From assembly GCF_002934065.1 (NCBI RefSeq), contig NZ_CP018049.1, positions 1,796,501 to 1,860,500 of the forward strand: DNA of 64,000 nucleotides, given 5' to 3'. This DNA is from Pseudomonas orientalis. Lineage in GTDB: Bacteria; Pseudomonadota; Gammaproteobacteria; Pseudomonadales; Pseudomonadaceae. The position numbers and the translations under genes were made by a program. Positions 36,282 to 45,780 of the stretch are shown here, piece by piece. Position 1 is the first letter of the stretch; each line of letters opens with the position of its first letter. Under the pieces are notes generated by a model. That model was not told the origin of the DNA. It saw only the letters and a program-made list of their open reading frames with translations, and made no database searches.

Positions 36282-36716
36282 GTGAGCCCATTGATTACCC
36301 GTGTCCTGTCCACTCGCGCAGGTTATGGCCTGACTGTTCTGCGCATCTTCGTCGGTATCATCTTCGCTGCCCACGGCTCGCAAAAACTTTTCGGCTGGTT
36401 CGGCGGTGGTGGTCTGGCCGGCACTGCCCAATGGATGGAAAGCATCGGCCTGGCGCCGGGCACCCTGATGGCCGTGTTGTCCGGCGGCACCGAGTTCTTT
36501 GCCGGCCTGGCGCTGATCATCGGCCTGCTCGCGCGTCCTGCGGCACTGGGCCTGACCTTCCTGTCGCTGGTGGCGATCTTTTCCGTGCACATTCATAACG
36601 GGCTGTTCATGGCCAACAATGGCTATGAGTTCGCCCTGGCCCTGCTTGGCGGCTCGCTGGCGGTACTGTACGAAGGTGCCGGCAAACTCTCGGCCGATCG
36701 CGCCATCACCCACTGA
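36282..36716 (+). CDS. DoxX-family membrane protein
   Basis: A 144-residue protein with four membrane segments. The DoxX signature is LRIFVGIIFAAHGSQKLFGW near residue 20, followed by GGGGLAGTAQWMESIG and the ALGLTFLSLVAIFSVH region. It starts at a GTG with AAGGATT upstream. DoxX proteins are inner-membrane components linked to redox or thiosulphate metabolism in some species, but the function here is unknown. A terminator follows directly. Confidence 0.88.
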   Translation: MSPLITRVLSTRAGYGLTVLRIFVGIIFAAHGSQKLFGWFGGGGLAGTAQWMESIGLAPGTLMAVLSGGTEFFAGLALIIGLLARPAALGLTFLSLVAIFSVHIHNGLFMANNGYEFALALLGGSLAVLYEGAGKLSADRAITH

Positions 36717-36733
36717 TCGTTTCGCAAGGTAGG

Positions 36734-36758
36734 AGGCCCGCCACGTGCGGGCCTTTTT
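36734..36758 (+). terminator. Terminator after doxX-like gene
   Basis: AGGCCCGC (36734-36741) and GCGGGCCT (36747-36754) form an 8-base-pair stem with a CACGT loop, followed by a T-run. Confidence 0.88.
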
Positions 36759-36773
36759 CGTTGCTCGGGATTC

Positions 36774-36803
36774 TTGACACTGCCCCGCCAGCTTCTCTAG
36801 GAT
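36774..36803 (+). promoter_or_regulatory. Strong sigma-70-like promoter
   Basis: TTGACA at 36774-36779 is a perfect -35, followed by an 18-base spacer and TAGGAT at 36798-36803 as -10. It lies right after the doxX terminator and reads into the small unknown gene at 36972, leaving a leader of about 160 bases. Confidence 0.65.
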
Positions 36804-36954
36804 GCTGCTCATGCGCCGATTTAAACAGCTAATTGCGGGGCGCCACTGGACTCGATGCAGTCCGACAGAACCATGCACTCATCAGCAGGCACGGGTCGAA
36901 ATACCGCTAAAGCGCTGGTTCGGTGTTGCCTCTCACCTGCCCGCAGACTTTTGA
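36802..36954 (+). CDS. Possible 50-residue upstream ORF
   Basis: An open frame of 50 codons (MLLMRRFKQLIAGRHW..., ending FGVASHLPADF) lies in the leader between the promoter at 36774 and the gene at 36972. It is basic and has no recognised family or clear ribosome site. The first ATG overlaps the -10 box, so the second at 36811 would be the usable start. It may be chance; listed because it fills an otherwise empty leader. Confidence 0.25.
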   Translation: MLLMRRFKQLIAGRHWTRCSPTEPCTHQQARVEIPLKRWFGVASHLPADF

Positions 36955-36971
36955 GGCAGAGACACGACACG

Positions 36972-37280
36972 ATGAATGCACTACGCCCTCTGATACGCCT
37001 GGCCCCGATCACTGCGGACCTGACCCTGCGCAATCCGAAAATTCTCTTGGGCGGCAAACACCAGCCGACACTGCTGCGCTACCTGGATGGCTGGCCACGT
37101 CGCACCGGGCGGCCTTCGGCGTTCCTGATCCAGTTCGTGGAAGACGGCGACTCCCTGACGCGTTTCGCCAGTAACAGCTTTGACCTCGCTGTGATCCAGG
37201 CACCGAGTGCGGGTAATGCCGAAGAGGTCATCCGCCAACTGACCCGTATTGCCCGGCAAGGTTTGATTGCCCGTCGCTGA
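36972..37280 (+). CDS. Unknown conserved-looking small protein
   Basis: A 102-residue soluble protein starting MNALRPLIRLAPITADL. An ORF extends further upstream, but its first 39 codons have biased, unlikely composition, so the ATG at 36972 is preferred. The C-terminal half (SFDLAVIQAPSAGNAEEVIR, QLTRIARQGLIARR) resembles the end of a class I methyltransferase fold, but no SAM-binding glycine motif is present. I do not assign a function. It is convergent with the Gld-like genes and ends 17 bases from the GldG-like stop. Confidence 0.65.
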   Translation: MNALRPLIRLAPITADLTLRNPKILLGGKHQPTLLRYLDGWPRRTGRPSAFLIQFVEDGDSLTRFASNSFDLAVIQAPSAGNAEEVIRQLTRIARQGLIARR

Positions 37281-37297
37281 TTCTCGCCGCCAAGTGA

Positions 37298-39037
37298 TCA
37301 GTTGAAGGCCGCCGGCGACCATCGGCGTCGACGCAGGCAGCGATACCGGACCCAGGCGATCAGGCACAGAATCAGGGGTACCGTCGCGATCATCAGCAGC
37401 TTAATGTTGCGTTCGAAGCGATTTAACGGCGCATACGCCTCAACCTTGAGGGCATGCAGTTCCATGGGCAGGCGCAGGCGCTCTTTGTTAAGCGCTTGCA
37501 ATTGGGTATTGGTGTCCACAACCTGGGTGCCCAGGCCTGTAGCCTTTGGATTCAACCGTAGCCACGCTTGTTCGGTACGCTCAAGGCGACGCTCCAGTTC
37601 TGCTGCCTTTTCCCGATAGGCCTGCGCGGCAGCTTCGCGCATGGGCTCGAGAGTGCTGAACGAACGCAACGTGATGTGCGGGCGAATATTGGCAAGTGAT
37701 GCGGGAGCTGCCAGGTTGTCCAGCGTATTGAGTACGAACTGCACGTTATTGTTGGCCGTTGTCTGACTGACGGCGTCGGCGAGTAGATCGGTATCGGCAA
37801 CCACCACGACCTCGATCCGGGCAGCCTTTTGCAAGCCTGGCGGCTGTCCCCTGAGGCCGTCAGGAAATGCCGAATAAGCCGGCCCCTCGAGACGTGCGGC
37901 GATCACATGGCGCTGGCCGGAAGTGGAGGCTTCGTCAATCAGCGCGTCGAACTGCGTTTCTGAAGCGAAACGCCCGGCGTCCAGCAGCGCAGACTGCCAA
38001 GAGCTTTGCAGCAGCGGGGTGAGTGTCGTCCGGCTTTTTCGGGTGCGCAAGAGCGCGCCACTGCTTGATACGCTCAGACTGTTGAGTTTCCAGGTGCTGA
38101 TATCGTGCGCATTCATTGCTTGTCGTGGCAGTTTCAACCTGGCTGGGTGCAATACGGTGGGCATGCCCGGGCCGCGTGAGGCCGAAGAGGCGTAAAGGCT
38201 GTCAACCAGCAGCTTGTTCGCGGGCATGCGTATTCCCCATGCGGTCAACAGACCATCCAGCTTGGAATCTACCGATAGGGCTTCCGACCCCATTTCGCTT
38301 ACCGGGTCGATGAAGATCATCAGCTTGCCACCGCTCAAGACAAACTGCTCTATGGCGTAAAGCGCTTGTTCGGCCAGGGCCCTTGGTTGCACGACCATCA
38401 AGCTGCCTATCGATGCAGGCACCTGGGTGATGTTCGATGCCAGTTCCACCAGGTTGAAATGTCCGCGCATCTGCTCCATCAGTTGCTCGGCGGACTCATT
38501 CAACGGTAACCCGGACAACAGGCCGACGCTGGGCCGTTGAGTGTGCATCAGCCGATAGATCAGTTGGCTGATTTGATACTCAAGCAGCGGTTCGTCTACG
38601 GGATTGAACGCATCAATGCGTTGCATACTTTGGCCGGCACGCGTGCCTATAAGGCCAAGAAATCCTTGTGTGTCATCCAGGCCGAACAAGCTGGCTTTGT
38701 AGGCGTCTTCGGAAAAAGGGACCGGGTCGATAATGTGCAGATTGACCATGCCGTTGGCGGCTGCTTCGAATTCCTGGAGCAAATCCTCTATGCGCTGGCC
38801 GAAGCGTTTCACGATTCGGCTTTTCTTCGGTGATGTGAGCGAATTGAAGTAATACAGGTCCAGTGGGCTTTCAAGCGTCCTGAGCAGTTGCTGCGTCGAG
38901 GGTGATAACGTATAAATTTTCTGTTGTGAAAAGTCCCAGCGGATATCGGGTAGTTTGTTTATCCAGACCAGATTGAATGCCAGGAACAGTAATGATATGA
39001 CAATCAATGTCATACCCATACGGAGAGCGGATCGCAT
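37298..39037 (-). CDS. GldG-like ABC transporter auxiliary protein
   Basis: A 579-residue protein with one N-terminal membrane segment (MTLIVISLLFLAFNLVWI), a large periplasmic part and a C-terminal segment (IKLLMIATVPLILCLIAWV) followed by a basic tail. The N-terminal part matches the GldG/ABC_transp_aux family (DFSQQKIYTLSPSTQQLL; LLSGLPLNESAEQLMEQM; VLSGGKLMIFIDPVSE). A coiled-coil stretch (about 485-545) precedes the last span. It is the last gene of a three-gene ABC exporter unit, 12 bases after the permease. The substrate is unknown; in Bacteroidota homologues support gliding. Confidence 0.8.
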   Translation of the reverse strand: MRSALRMGMTLIVISLLFLAFNLVWINKLPDIRWDFSQQKIYTLSPSTQQLLRTLESPLDLYYFNSLTSPKKSRIVKRFGQRIEDLLQEFEAAANGMVNLHIIDPVPFSEDAYKASLFGLDDTQGFLGLIGTRAGQSMQRIDAFNPVDEPLLEYQISQLIYRLMHTQRPSVGLLSGLPLNESAEQLMEQMRGHFNLVELASNITQVPASIGSLMVVQPRALAEQALYAIEQFVLSGGKLMIFIDPVSEMGSEALSVDSKLDGLLTAWGIRMPANKLLVDSLYASSASRGPGMPTVLHPARLKLPRQAMNAHDISTWKLNSLSVSSSGALLRTRKSRTTLTPLLQSSWQSALLDAGRFASETQFDALIDEASTSGQRHVIAARLEGPAYSAFPDGLRGQPPGLQKAARIEVVVVADTDLLADAVSQTTANNNVQFVLNTLDNLAAPASLANIRPHITLRSFSTLEPMREAAAQAYREKAAELERRLERTEQAWLRLNPKATGLGTQVVDTNTQLQALNKERLRLPMELHALKVEAYAPLNRFERNIKLLMIATVPLILCLIAWVRYRCLRRRRWSPAAFN

Positions 39038-39049
39038 CAGCGACTTTCC

Positions 39050-39775
39050 TTAGCTGTTTTTATAGTTGAGTGTCACGATGGTTGCAGAAAGAAACGCAAA
39101 GATCATGCTGGCAAAATATAAGCCGTCATGCAGTGTTATCTTTCCGTTGTCCATTGAGCTGAAGCGGGAAATCGGGTCAAGTTTCATGACGCTGTCAACG
39201 ATCCAGATCGGGGCCTGTTGTTCAAGTGCATCCAGAACTAAAGAAAGCCCGCTGATGGTCAGCAGCAAACCCATCGTGAATATGAAAATGATAATGCGCT
39301 GGTGCGTGAGTGCGCATATAAAACAGCCGACAGACAGATAACTTCCGGCCAGTAGCCAACTTGCCAGAAATTGGGAAGCGATCACCCCGTTGTCGGGCGT
39401 TCCAAGATAGTGAGCGGCAACCACTATGGGAAAATTCAACACTAGGGCGACACTGCATACGGCCCAGGCGGCGAGGAATTTCCCGATCACACGTTCTGCT
39501 GAAGTAACGGGCAAGGTTTTCATCATGCCGCAAAAGCTGGCACTGCGTTCATCGGACCACAATTGCATCGACAAGCTGGGTATCAACAACAGGTAGAGCC
39601 AGGGGTGCAGTTCGAAAAAGGCCTGCAGGTCACTGCTGTCGCGCTCCATCCAGAGGTGGGCGTGCAACCCCAGCGCCGTACATAACACCAGGAACAAAGC
39701 CACGCTCAGGTAGGTGTGAGGGGTACAGGCATAGCTGGCGAGTTGGCGTTTGAAAATGAGGGGCAGCAGTTTCAA
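39050..39775 (-). CDS. ABC transporter permease (GldF-like)
   Basis: A 241-residue permease with six membrane segments, beginning LKLLPLIFKRQLASYACTPH, a typical start of ABC-2/GldF permeases. The start is taken as the TTG at 39775, which overlaps the ATPase stop (TTGA) and follows GAGGTATCC; a longer frame running back into the ATPase gene is rejected. FFELHPWLYLLLIPSLSMQLWSDE is a family-typical first extracellular loop. It forms the exporter channel with the adjacent ATPase and GldG-like protein. Confidence 0.8.
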   Translation of the reverse strand: MKLLPLIFKRQLASYACTPHTYLSVALFLVLCTALGLHAHLWMERDSSDLQAFFELHPWLYLLLIPSLSMQLWSDERSASFCGMMKTLPVTSAERVIGKFLAAWAVCSVALVLNFPIVVAAHYLGTPDNGVIASQFLASWLLAGSYLSVGCFICALTHQRIIIFIFTMGLLLTISGLSLVLDALEQQAPIWIVDSVMKLDPISRFSSMDNGKITLHDGLYFASMIFAFLSATIVTLNYKNS

Positions 39776-40698
39776 GAGGATACCTCGTGGCTCAGATGGT
39801 GAACGACATCGTTCAGGCGACCTGGCTCCAGATGCAGTGACGTGATGTTCCAGCCGCGATGGGTGATGAGTGAATTGATGGCGGGGAAGATGGCGTGCCC
39901 GGGCATGGCCAGAACCGTCACTGTCCCCGGGTTCTGACGGTCTTCTTCGATACCGGCAACGCCGGGCAATACGGCAAGGGCGAGTAGATCCAGAGGCGGA
40001 TCCGCTGCGAGCGTCACCGCCTGGAAGTGCCGGGAGCTGCGCTGCAAGTCGGCCAGCGAAGCATCGGCAATCAGTCGCCCACCTGCAATTACCAGGGCGC
40101 GGGTGCAAATGTCGGACAGCGCGTCGTAATGACGCGAGGCGATGAGGACGCTCATTTCTTCGGCCAGGGACTGAACGAGCGCCCTGAATTTGAGCCGTTG
40201 CTCGGCGTTCAGCCCTTCGGTGGGCTCGTCCAGCAGGAGGACGCTGGGGGAGTGCAAAATGGCTTGCGCTATCGCGACTCTGCGCTTCAAGTCATGACTG
40301 AGCACATCGATAGGACAGTTGAGTACGGGCTGCAGCTCCAGTCGCGTGGCGACCCGGTCCACGTGCCGGCGTTTTTCGGCGCCGCTGAAGCTTCGAGCTG
40401 CGGCAACAAAGTTGAGAAGGCTTTTGACTGACAGCGTGTGGTGGGTGATGCCTCCCTGGAGCTGGTAACCGAGGGCTCGCCTGGCGAGACCTGAATGGGT
40501 TTGAGTGCTCAAACCCTGAATGCTGATGTGCCCATTGGTGGGTCGAGTCATGCCGGAAATCAGATTCAGCAACGTTGTTTTACCGGCGCCATGCTCTCCA
40601 AGCAATCCCACGCATTCCTGGCGTTGGACACAGAACGAAACGTCGCTTATCACGCTTTTTTTGCCCAGGTACTTTGTCAGGTTGCTGACTTCGATCAT
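39772..40698 (-). CDS. ABC transporter ATP-binding protein (GldA-like)
   Basis: A 308-residue ATPase. Walker A is GEHGAGKTT, Walker B VLLLDEPTEGL, and the His switch lies in LIASRHYDAL. The signature motif, normally LSGGQ or LSKGxxQR, reads LSHDLKRRVAIAQ, so the conserved glycines are absent. The C-terminal domain of about 90 residues matches the extension seen in GldA/NosF/CcmA-type ATPases. It overlaps the permease gene by 4 bases. It heads the unit, transcribed from the 238-base gap that it shares with the divergent gene at 40937. Confidence 0.85.
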   Translation of the reverse strand: MIEVSNLTKYLGKKSVISDVSFCVQRQECVGLLGEHGAGKTTLLNLISGMTRPTNGHISIQGLSTQTHSGLARRALGYQLQGGITHHTLSVKSLLNFVAAARSFSGAEKRRHVDRVATRLELQPVLNCPIDVLSHDLKRRVAIAQAILHSPSVLLLDEPTEGLNAEQRLKFRALVQSLAEEMSVLIASRHYDALSDICTRALVIAGGRLIADASLADLQRSSRHFQAVTLAADPPLDLLALAVLPGVAGIEEDRQNPGTVTVLAMPGHAIFPAINSLITHRGWNITSLHLEPGRLNDVVHHLSHEVSS

Positions 40699-40936
40699 AG
40701 GTTTACCGAATCAATTGGGCGGTGCCTGAAGAAGGTTTCGTTTGTGGTGTCGGTGCGTTAAAAAGATTACGTTCAATACCTGCTCTTGGGAACGCTGGGT
40801 TCACTTAATAAGTAAAGTCCTACGTTTGAATTGATAACTCGCTGAAACAATTGTGGTGTTCTGAATGCTTAATAATGGTCGGATATTTGTCTGATATTTA
40901 TATAAGGTTTTCTTTTTGCAATGAGGCCTGACTGCC

Positions 40937-41938
40937 ATGATGCTTCTACGTACCCTTGTTCTTGAGCGCAGCGGTGAGGATGCTCCCGTCAACGGCGCAC
41001 TGTTGTGTGGCTTTGCCGTCGAACAGACGTCCTCCAACTTTCTGGTGTATAGCCTTGATGAAGAAGCCGAACCCGGTCATTCCAGGGTGTATATCGCCGC
41101 CTTGCGCAAAAAGCTCGAACGGTATTTTCTTGGCGGGGTTGAGTCCAAGGAGGACTTGCAAGTAGCGATGCAAGTCTTCAAGCAAATCCTGATGATGGCG
41201 GCGGCAGCGGGCAATAAGGAAAATACTGTCACCGAGTCTCAGGTTCCGTTTCACTTCATTGATCTGAAAGGCTGCAGGTTGCCGCCTGCCAGGCCCGAGG
41301 ACCATCACTCAGTGATCGTCAAGAAAGCGCTGGTAATGAAGGTGATTACATTGGGTATGTCCGCCCCTGCTGCGCCTGCCATTGAAAGCAGCGCGGTCAT
41401 CGTGCCGTCGATCCGCTTCTCATCGCAAATGGTTGCTCCGCCGCGGGGCAAGAGTCAGCCGGAGCCCGTCCCGCCGCCTGCGGATGACGGTTTCGTTGAA
41501 GAGCCGCCTGTGCGGGCCACGGGGCTGGAAGAGTTGCAAGTACCGGTCGAGTCCAGCGCGCCTGTCGTCCAGTCAGAACCCATTTACATGCCGCCGCAAC
41601 CCCTCTCTCCAAAGGAGAATACTTCCATTCTCGAAATAGACAGCACGCTGAGCAATCTGGCCAGGGTTGCCCAGGAACTGACACAGAAAAAACAGGCTGT
41701 CATCGAGCGCGAAGAGATGCTCGAACAGTGGCAGGCTCGATTGCAACAACAGCAGACTCAACAGGACGAAAGAGGCCGGGCGTTGGACCAGCGCCATTCG
41801 CGACTGCAGGAGCAAGAGTTGGAGGTGAGCCAGAAGACCGAAAAAATGGTGCTGATGATGTCGCAACTTTCGCTGATGCGACAGCGCCTGCAAGGCACGC
41901 TCGTTGAACTGGACCAGGTCCTCGACGGGCAGGGCTGA
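40937..41938 (+). CDS. Unknown protein with C-terminal coiled coil
   Basis: A 333-residue protein I do not recognise. Residues 1-130 look like a globular domain (MMLLRTLVLERSGEDAPVNG, FLVYSLDEEAEPGHSRVYIA, ALRKKLERYFLGG). Residues 150-235 form a Pro/Ser-rich, probably disordered linker (PPRGKSQPEPVPPPADDGF). Residues 240-325 are a long Gln/Glu-rich coiled coil (EREEMLEQWQARLQQQQTQQ; SRLQEQELEVSQKTEKM). There is no signal peptide or membrane span. It is divergent from the Gld-like ABC unit. It may be a scaffold or dimeric structural protein. Confidence 0.75.
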   Translation: MMLLRTLVLERSGEDAPVNGALLCGFAVEQTSSNFLVYSLDEEAEPGHSRVYIAALRKKLERYFLGGVESKEDLQVAMQVFKQILMMAAAAGNKENTVTESQVPFHFIDLKGCRLPPARPEDHHSVIVKKALVMKVITLGMSAPAAPAIESSAVIVPSIRFSSQMVAPPRGKSQPEPVPPPADDGFVEEPPVRATGLEELQVPVESSAPVVQSEPIYMPPQPLSPKENTSILEIDSTLSNLARVAQELTQKKQAVIEREEMLEQWQARLQQQQTQQDERGRALDQRHSRLQEQELEVSQKTEKMVLMMSQLSLMRQRLQGTLVELDQVLDGQG

Positions 41939-42057
41939 GTCGCTGTCGAGCTGGATACTTTGCGCTGTTGATTTATCATCGATCCCCGCCAGCCGACGCC
42001 AGGGTATGATGCCTCGGTCTGTCGACACTATTGGACATTGCCTGGGGATGTGCGCGT

Positions 42058-42531
42058 TTGAGTACCAAGCTGATTACCAAAGAAGGCCATGAAGCGCTGA
42101 AAAAGGAATTGGATTACCTTTGGCGTGAGAAGCGTCCGGACACAACGCGCAAGGTCACGTGGGCGGCTTCCCTGGGAGACCGCAGCGAAAACGCGGATTA
42201 CCAGTACAACAAGAAGCTGTTGCGTGAGATCGATCGGCGGGTGCGCTACCTGCGCAAACGCCTCGAGGATATGCGCGTGGTGGAATACATGCCGGAGCAG
42301 GAGGGCAAGGTGTTTTTTGGTGCGTGGGTCGATGTCGAAAACGAGCAGGGCGAGACCAAACGTTTTCGCATTGTGGGTTATGACGAGATCTACGACCGGA
42401 TGGATTACATCTCTATCGACTCCCCCATGGCACGTGCGCTGCTGCGCAAAGAGGTCGACGATGAAGCCATCGTGCAGACCCCCGGCGGGGAGGTGTGCTG
42501 GTGGATTACCCGGATTGAGTACGTGAAATAG
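42058..42531 (+). CDS. greB: Transcription elongation factor GreB
   Basis: A 157-residue factor. The start is taken as the TTG at 42058 (giving MSTKLITKEGHEALKKEL), which aligns with pseudomonad GreB; the upstream frame from 42031 adds unrelated residues. The N-terminal coiled coil carries the acidic tip LGDRSENADYQYNKK, which inserts into the RNA polymerase secondary channel, and the C-terminal FKBP-like domain includes GAWVDVEN and DYISIDSPMARALL. It stimulates transcript cleavage in backtracked complexes. A strong terminator follows. Confidence 0.93.
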   Translation: MSTKLITKEGHEALKKELDYLWREKRPDTTRKVTWAASLGDRSENADYQYNKKLLREIDRRVRYLRKRLEDMRVVEYMPEQEGKVFFGAWVDVENEQGETKRFRIVGYDEIYDRMDYISIDSPMARALLRKEVDDEAIVQTPGGEVCWWITRIEYVK

Positions 42532-42533
42532 CA

Positions 42534-42573
42534 ACGGATGGCCCTTGCTCTGGTTGGAGCAAGGGCCATCCGT
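42534..42573. terminator. Bidirectional hairpin between greB and ybbP
   Basis: A 17-base-pair perfect stem: ACGGATGGCCCTTGCTC (42534-42550) and GAGCAAGGGCCATCCGT (42557-42573), loop TGGTTG. It lies between convergent genes, three bases after the greB stop. There is only a short T-run after it, so it may work as an RNA-end protector as well as a terminator. Confidence 0.8.
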
Positions 42574-42576
42574 GTT

Positions 42577-45087
42577 TCAGCCTTCGCGCAGTACCGTCAG
42601 CGGACTGGCGTTGAGCGCACGACGTGTGCCGAACACCCCGGCGGCACCGATCAGCGCCGCGCCGATCACTGGCAACAGCAATAGCCAGGGGTGAGGGTGC
42701 CAGGCCAGGTCAAAGGCGTAGCGGTACAGCACCCAGGTCACCAGTTCGGTGCCCAGTGCCGCCAGCAAACCACTGACCGCCCCCAGCAGTCCGAACTCGA
42801 TGCGCCGGGCCTTGACCAGCAGCCGGCGCTCGGCACCCAGCGCACGCAGCAGCGCACCTTGGCGGATCCGCTCATCGAGGGTGGCCTGCAAGCCGGAAAA
42901 CAGCACGGCCATGCCTGCGGCGAGCACGAACAGCAGCACGTATTCCACCGCCAGGGTCACCTGGGCAAGGATGCTGCGCAGTTGTTCCAGCAGCGCCTCG
43001 ACCTGCAGGATGGTAACGGCCGGGAAGGCGCGGGACAGGTCGACGATCTGCTGGTCATGCCCAGGCGCCAGGTAGAAGCTGGTCAGGTAGGTGGTCGGCA
43101 AATCCTTCAAGGTGCCCGGTTGGAAGATCATGAAGAAGTTGGGCTGGAAGTTGTCCCAGTTGATCGTCCGCAGGCTGGTAACCCGCGCCTCGCGATTCTC
43201 CCCGCCAATGGTGAATACCAGATGGTCGTTGAGCTTGAGTTTCAAGCTTTCAGCCACCTTGGCTTCCACCGAGACCCCTGGCACGTCATCGCCCGGTTGC
43301 GCGGTCCACCAGCTGCCCGCCGTCAGTACATTACCTTGGGGTAAATCGGCGGCCCAGGTCAGGCTCAGGTCCCGTTGCACCGCGCGATCGCCGCTGGAGT
43401 CCTTGCTGACAATATCCTGCACGGGCTCGCCGTTGATGCTGATCAGCCGTCCGGGTATGACGGGGTAAAGCGGTGCCGATTGCGCCTGCACTTCCAGGAG
43501 GCGCGCGCCAAACGCCTCTTTGTCGGCCGGCAGGATATTCAGCGCGAAGTAGTTGGGCGCATCCTTGGGCAACTGGTTCTGCCAGGTGTCGAGCAGCTCG
43601 CCGCGCAGCAGGGCGATCAAGCCCATGGACAGCAGGATCAAGCCAAACGCCAGGGACTGGCCGGCTGCCGCCAATGGATGGCGCAGCAATTGGCCCAGGC
43701 CCAGGCGCCAGGGCAGGGAGGCCCGTGCGAGTAAGCGGCGCAGGCTTTGCAATAACAACAGCAGCAAGCCACCGAGGATCAATGCCGCTACCACGCCGCC
43801 GCCCAGTAATGCGAAGGTCAGCACCAGATCAAGGCTCAGTCGCCACATGATCAGGCCTAGGGCAAAGAGCGCCGCGCCGTACACCATCCAGGTGCTCGAG
43901 GGGATCGGCAGCAGGTCGCGACGCAGTACCCGCAACGGCGGCACCCGGCCCAGCGCGGCCAGGGGCGGAAGCGCGAAGCCGGCGAGGGCGACGAGCCCCG
44001 TGCCGATACCGGCCACGGCCGGCAGCAGCCCGCCGGGTGGTACGTCCGCGGGCAGCAGATCGTGCAGGAAGTAGAACAGCCCGAATTGCGCGAGCCAGCC
44101 GAGGACGGCGCCGGTCAGGCTTGCCAGCAGGCCCAGTACGCTCAGTTGCAGGCTGAACAGCAACATGGCTTCGCGGCGTGACAGTCCCAGGCAGCGCAGC
44201 AGGGCACTGGCATCGAAGCGGCGGCTGGCAAAGCGGTTGGCTGACAGCGCCACAGCCACGCCGGCCAGCAATACCGCCACCAGGCTGGCCATATTCAGGT
44301 AACGCTCGGCCTTGCCCAGGGCGCCGCCAATCTGTTGGTTGCCATCGCGCGAGTCCTGCAGGCGCTGGTTGGCCGCCAGGCCCGGCTTGACCAGGTCGCG
44401 ATAGGTTTGCAGCGCCGTGCTGCCGGGCGGGGCGCGCCACAGTTCGCGATAGCTTACGCGGCTGCCAGGCTGGACCACGCCGGTGGCGTCCAGATCGGCC
44501 AGGTTGATCATCACTCTGGGTGTGAGGCTGTAGAAGTTGCCGGCGCGGTCGGGCTCATAGGTCAGTATGCGTGTCAGGCGCAGGGTCTTCATGCCGACGT
44601 CGATGCTGTCGCCGACTTTCAAATCCAGCGCTGTCAGCAGCCGCGCTTCCACCCAGGCTTCGCCGGGTTTTGGGCCACCACCCGGGGTTTCGGCACCAAA
44701 GGGCTCACCCGTACTTTTAAGCTCACCCCGTAGCGGGTACTGCTCGTTGACCGCCTTGATGCTGGAGAGCTGGATACCGTTGTCGGCGGCGATGACGCTG
44801 GAGAATTCCACGATGCGCGCATGATCCAGGCCCAGTTCGGTGCCGGATCGGATTTGCTCGGAGCGGGCTGGCGAGCTGCCTTCAAGTACCAGGTCCGCGC
44901 CCAGGAACTCGGTGGCGCGCAGCAGCATGGCGCCGTTAAGGCGTGCGCCGAAATAGCCGATAGCGGTGCTGGCGGCCACCGCCACCAGCAGGGCGAAGAA
45001 CAACACGCGCAATTCGCCGGCGCGGGCATCGCGCAGTAACTGGCGCATGGCAAGACTGAACAGGCGTAACAGCGGCAGGCGTGCCAT
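42577..45087 (-). CDS. ybbP: YbbP-like ABC transporter permease (FtsX family)
   Basis: An 836-residue permease with about ten membrane spans in the duplicated FtsX/MacB-type layout: one near the N-terminus ([20 protein letters not shown]), a large periplasmic region, a central cluster, another periplasmic region, and a C-terminal cluster with [19 protein letters not shown]. The start ATG at 45087 overlaps the ATPase stop (TGATG). Together with YbbA and the divergent TesA this reproduces the E. coli tesA-ybbA-ybbP order. The complex is thought to pull hydrophobic molecules from the membrane for TesA. Confidence 0.9.
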   Translation of the reverse strand: MARLPLLRLFSLAMRQLLRDARAGELRVLFFALLVAVAASTAIGYFGARLNGAMLLRATEFLGADLVLEGSSPARSEQIRSGTELGLDHARIVEFSSVIAADNGIQLSSIKAVNEQYPLRGELKSTGEPFGAETPGGGPKPGEAWVEARLLTALDLKVGDSIDVGMKTLRLTRILTYEPDRAGNFYSLTPRVMINLADLDATGVVQPGSRVSYRELWRAPPGSTALQTYRDLVKPGLAANQRLQDSRDGNQQIGGALGKAERYLNMASLVAVLLAGVAVALSANRFASRRFDASALLRCLGLSRREAMLLFSLQLSVLGLLASLTGAVLGWLAQFGLFYFLHDLLPADVPPGGLLPAVAGIGTGLVALAGFALPPLAALGRVPPLRVLRRDLLPIPSSTWMVYGAALFALGLIMWRLSLDLVLTFALLGGGVVAALILGGLLLLLLQSLRRLLARASLPWRLGLGQLLRHPLAAAGQSLAFGLILLSMGLIALLRGELLDTWQNQLPKDAPNYFALNILPADKEAFGARLLEVQAQSAPLYPVIPGRLISINGEPVQDIVSKDSSGDRAVQRDLSLTWAADLPQGNVLTAGSWWTAQPGDDVPGVSVEAKVAESLKLKLNDHLVFTIGGENREARVTSLRTINWDNFQPNFFMIFQPGTLKDLPTTYLTSFYLAPGHDQQIVDLSRAFPAVTILQVEALLEQLRSILAQVTLAVEYVLLFVLAAGMAVLFSGLQATLDERIRQGALLRALGAERRLLVKARRIEFGLLGAVSGLLAALGTELVTWVLYRYAFDLAWHPHPWLLLLPVIGAALIGAAGVFGTRRALNASPLTVLREG

Positions 45088-45770
45088 CAAGGCTCCAGGG
45101 GCGCGACCATCAGGCCGGCTTCAAGGCGGATCAGGCGTCGGCAGCGATGGGCCAGGCGCTCGTCGTGGGTGACCAATACCAGGGTCGTGCCGCTCTCTTT
45201 ATTGAGTTCGAACAACAGGTCGCTGATGCGCTCGCCGGTATGGCTGTCGAGGTTGCCGGTGGGCTCGTCGGCAAACAGCACGTCCGGCTCGGCGGCAAAT
45301 GCACGGGCAATCGCCACGCGTTGCTGCTCGCCGCCGGAAAGCTGGCGTGGCGAATGGGTCAGGCGCTTGCCGAGGCCGACGCGTTCGAGCAGGTGCGTGG
45401 CGCGCTCGCGGGCATCCTTGCGGCCGTCCAGCTCCAACGGCAGCATGACGTTTTCCAGCGCATTGAGGCTGTCGAGCAACTGAAAGGACTGGAATACGAA
45501 ACCCACGTGTTCGGCACGGATGCGCGCGCGTTGGTCCTCGTCGAGACTGCTCAGGGCTTGACCTGCCAGGGTGACTTCACCGCTGCTGGGCAGGTCCAGG
45601 CCGGCCAGCAGGCCGAGGAGGGTGGATTTGCCGGAACCGGAGCTGCCGACGATAGCCAGGCTATCGCCCTTGTTCAGTTCCAGGCTCAGTTCGTGCAGGA
45701 TAGTCAGTTCACCTTCCGCGCTGGGAACCACTTTGCTGAGGTTTCGCGCGGTGAGAATGCTTGCGCCCAT
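45087..45770 (-). CDS. ybbA: YbbA-like ABC ATPase (LolD/MacB family)
   Basis: A 227-residue ATPase. The ATG at 45770 begins [15 protein letters not shown]; the longer upstream frame runs into tesA on the other strand and is rejected. Walker A is GSSGSGKST, the Q-loop [11 protein letters not shown], the signature LSGGEQQR and Walker [14 protein letters not shown], all canonical. It powers YbbP. Its start region is back to back with tesA: only 10 bases separate the two start codons. Confidence 0.92.
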   Translation of the reverse strand: MGASILTARNLSKVVPSAEGELTILHELSLELNKGDSLAIVGSSGSGKSTLLGLLAGLDLPSSGEVTLAGQALSSLDEDQRARIRAEHVGFVFQSFQLLDSLNALENVMLPLELDGRKDARERATHLLERVGLGKRLTHSPRQLSGGEQQRVAIARAFAAEPDVLFADEPTGNLDSHTGERISDLLFELNKESGTTLVLVTHDERLAHRCRRLIRLEAGLMVAPLEP

Positions 45771-45780
45771 GGAGAATCCG

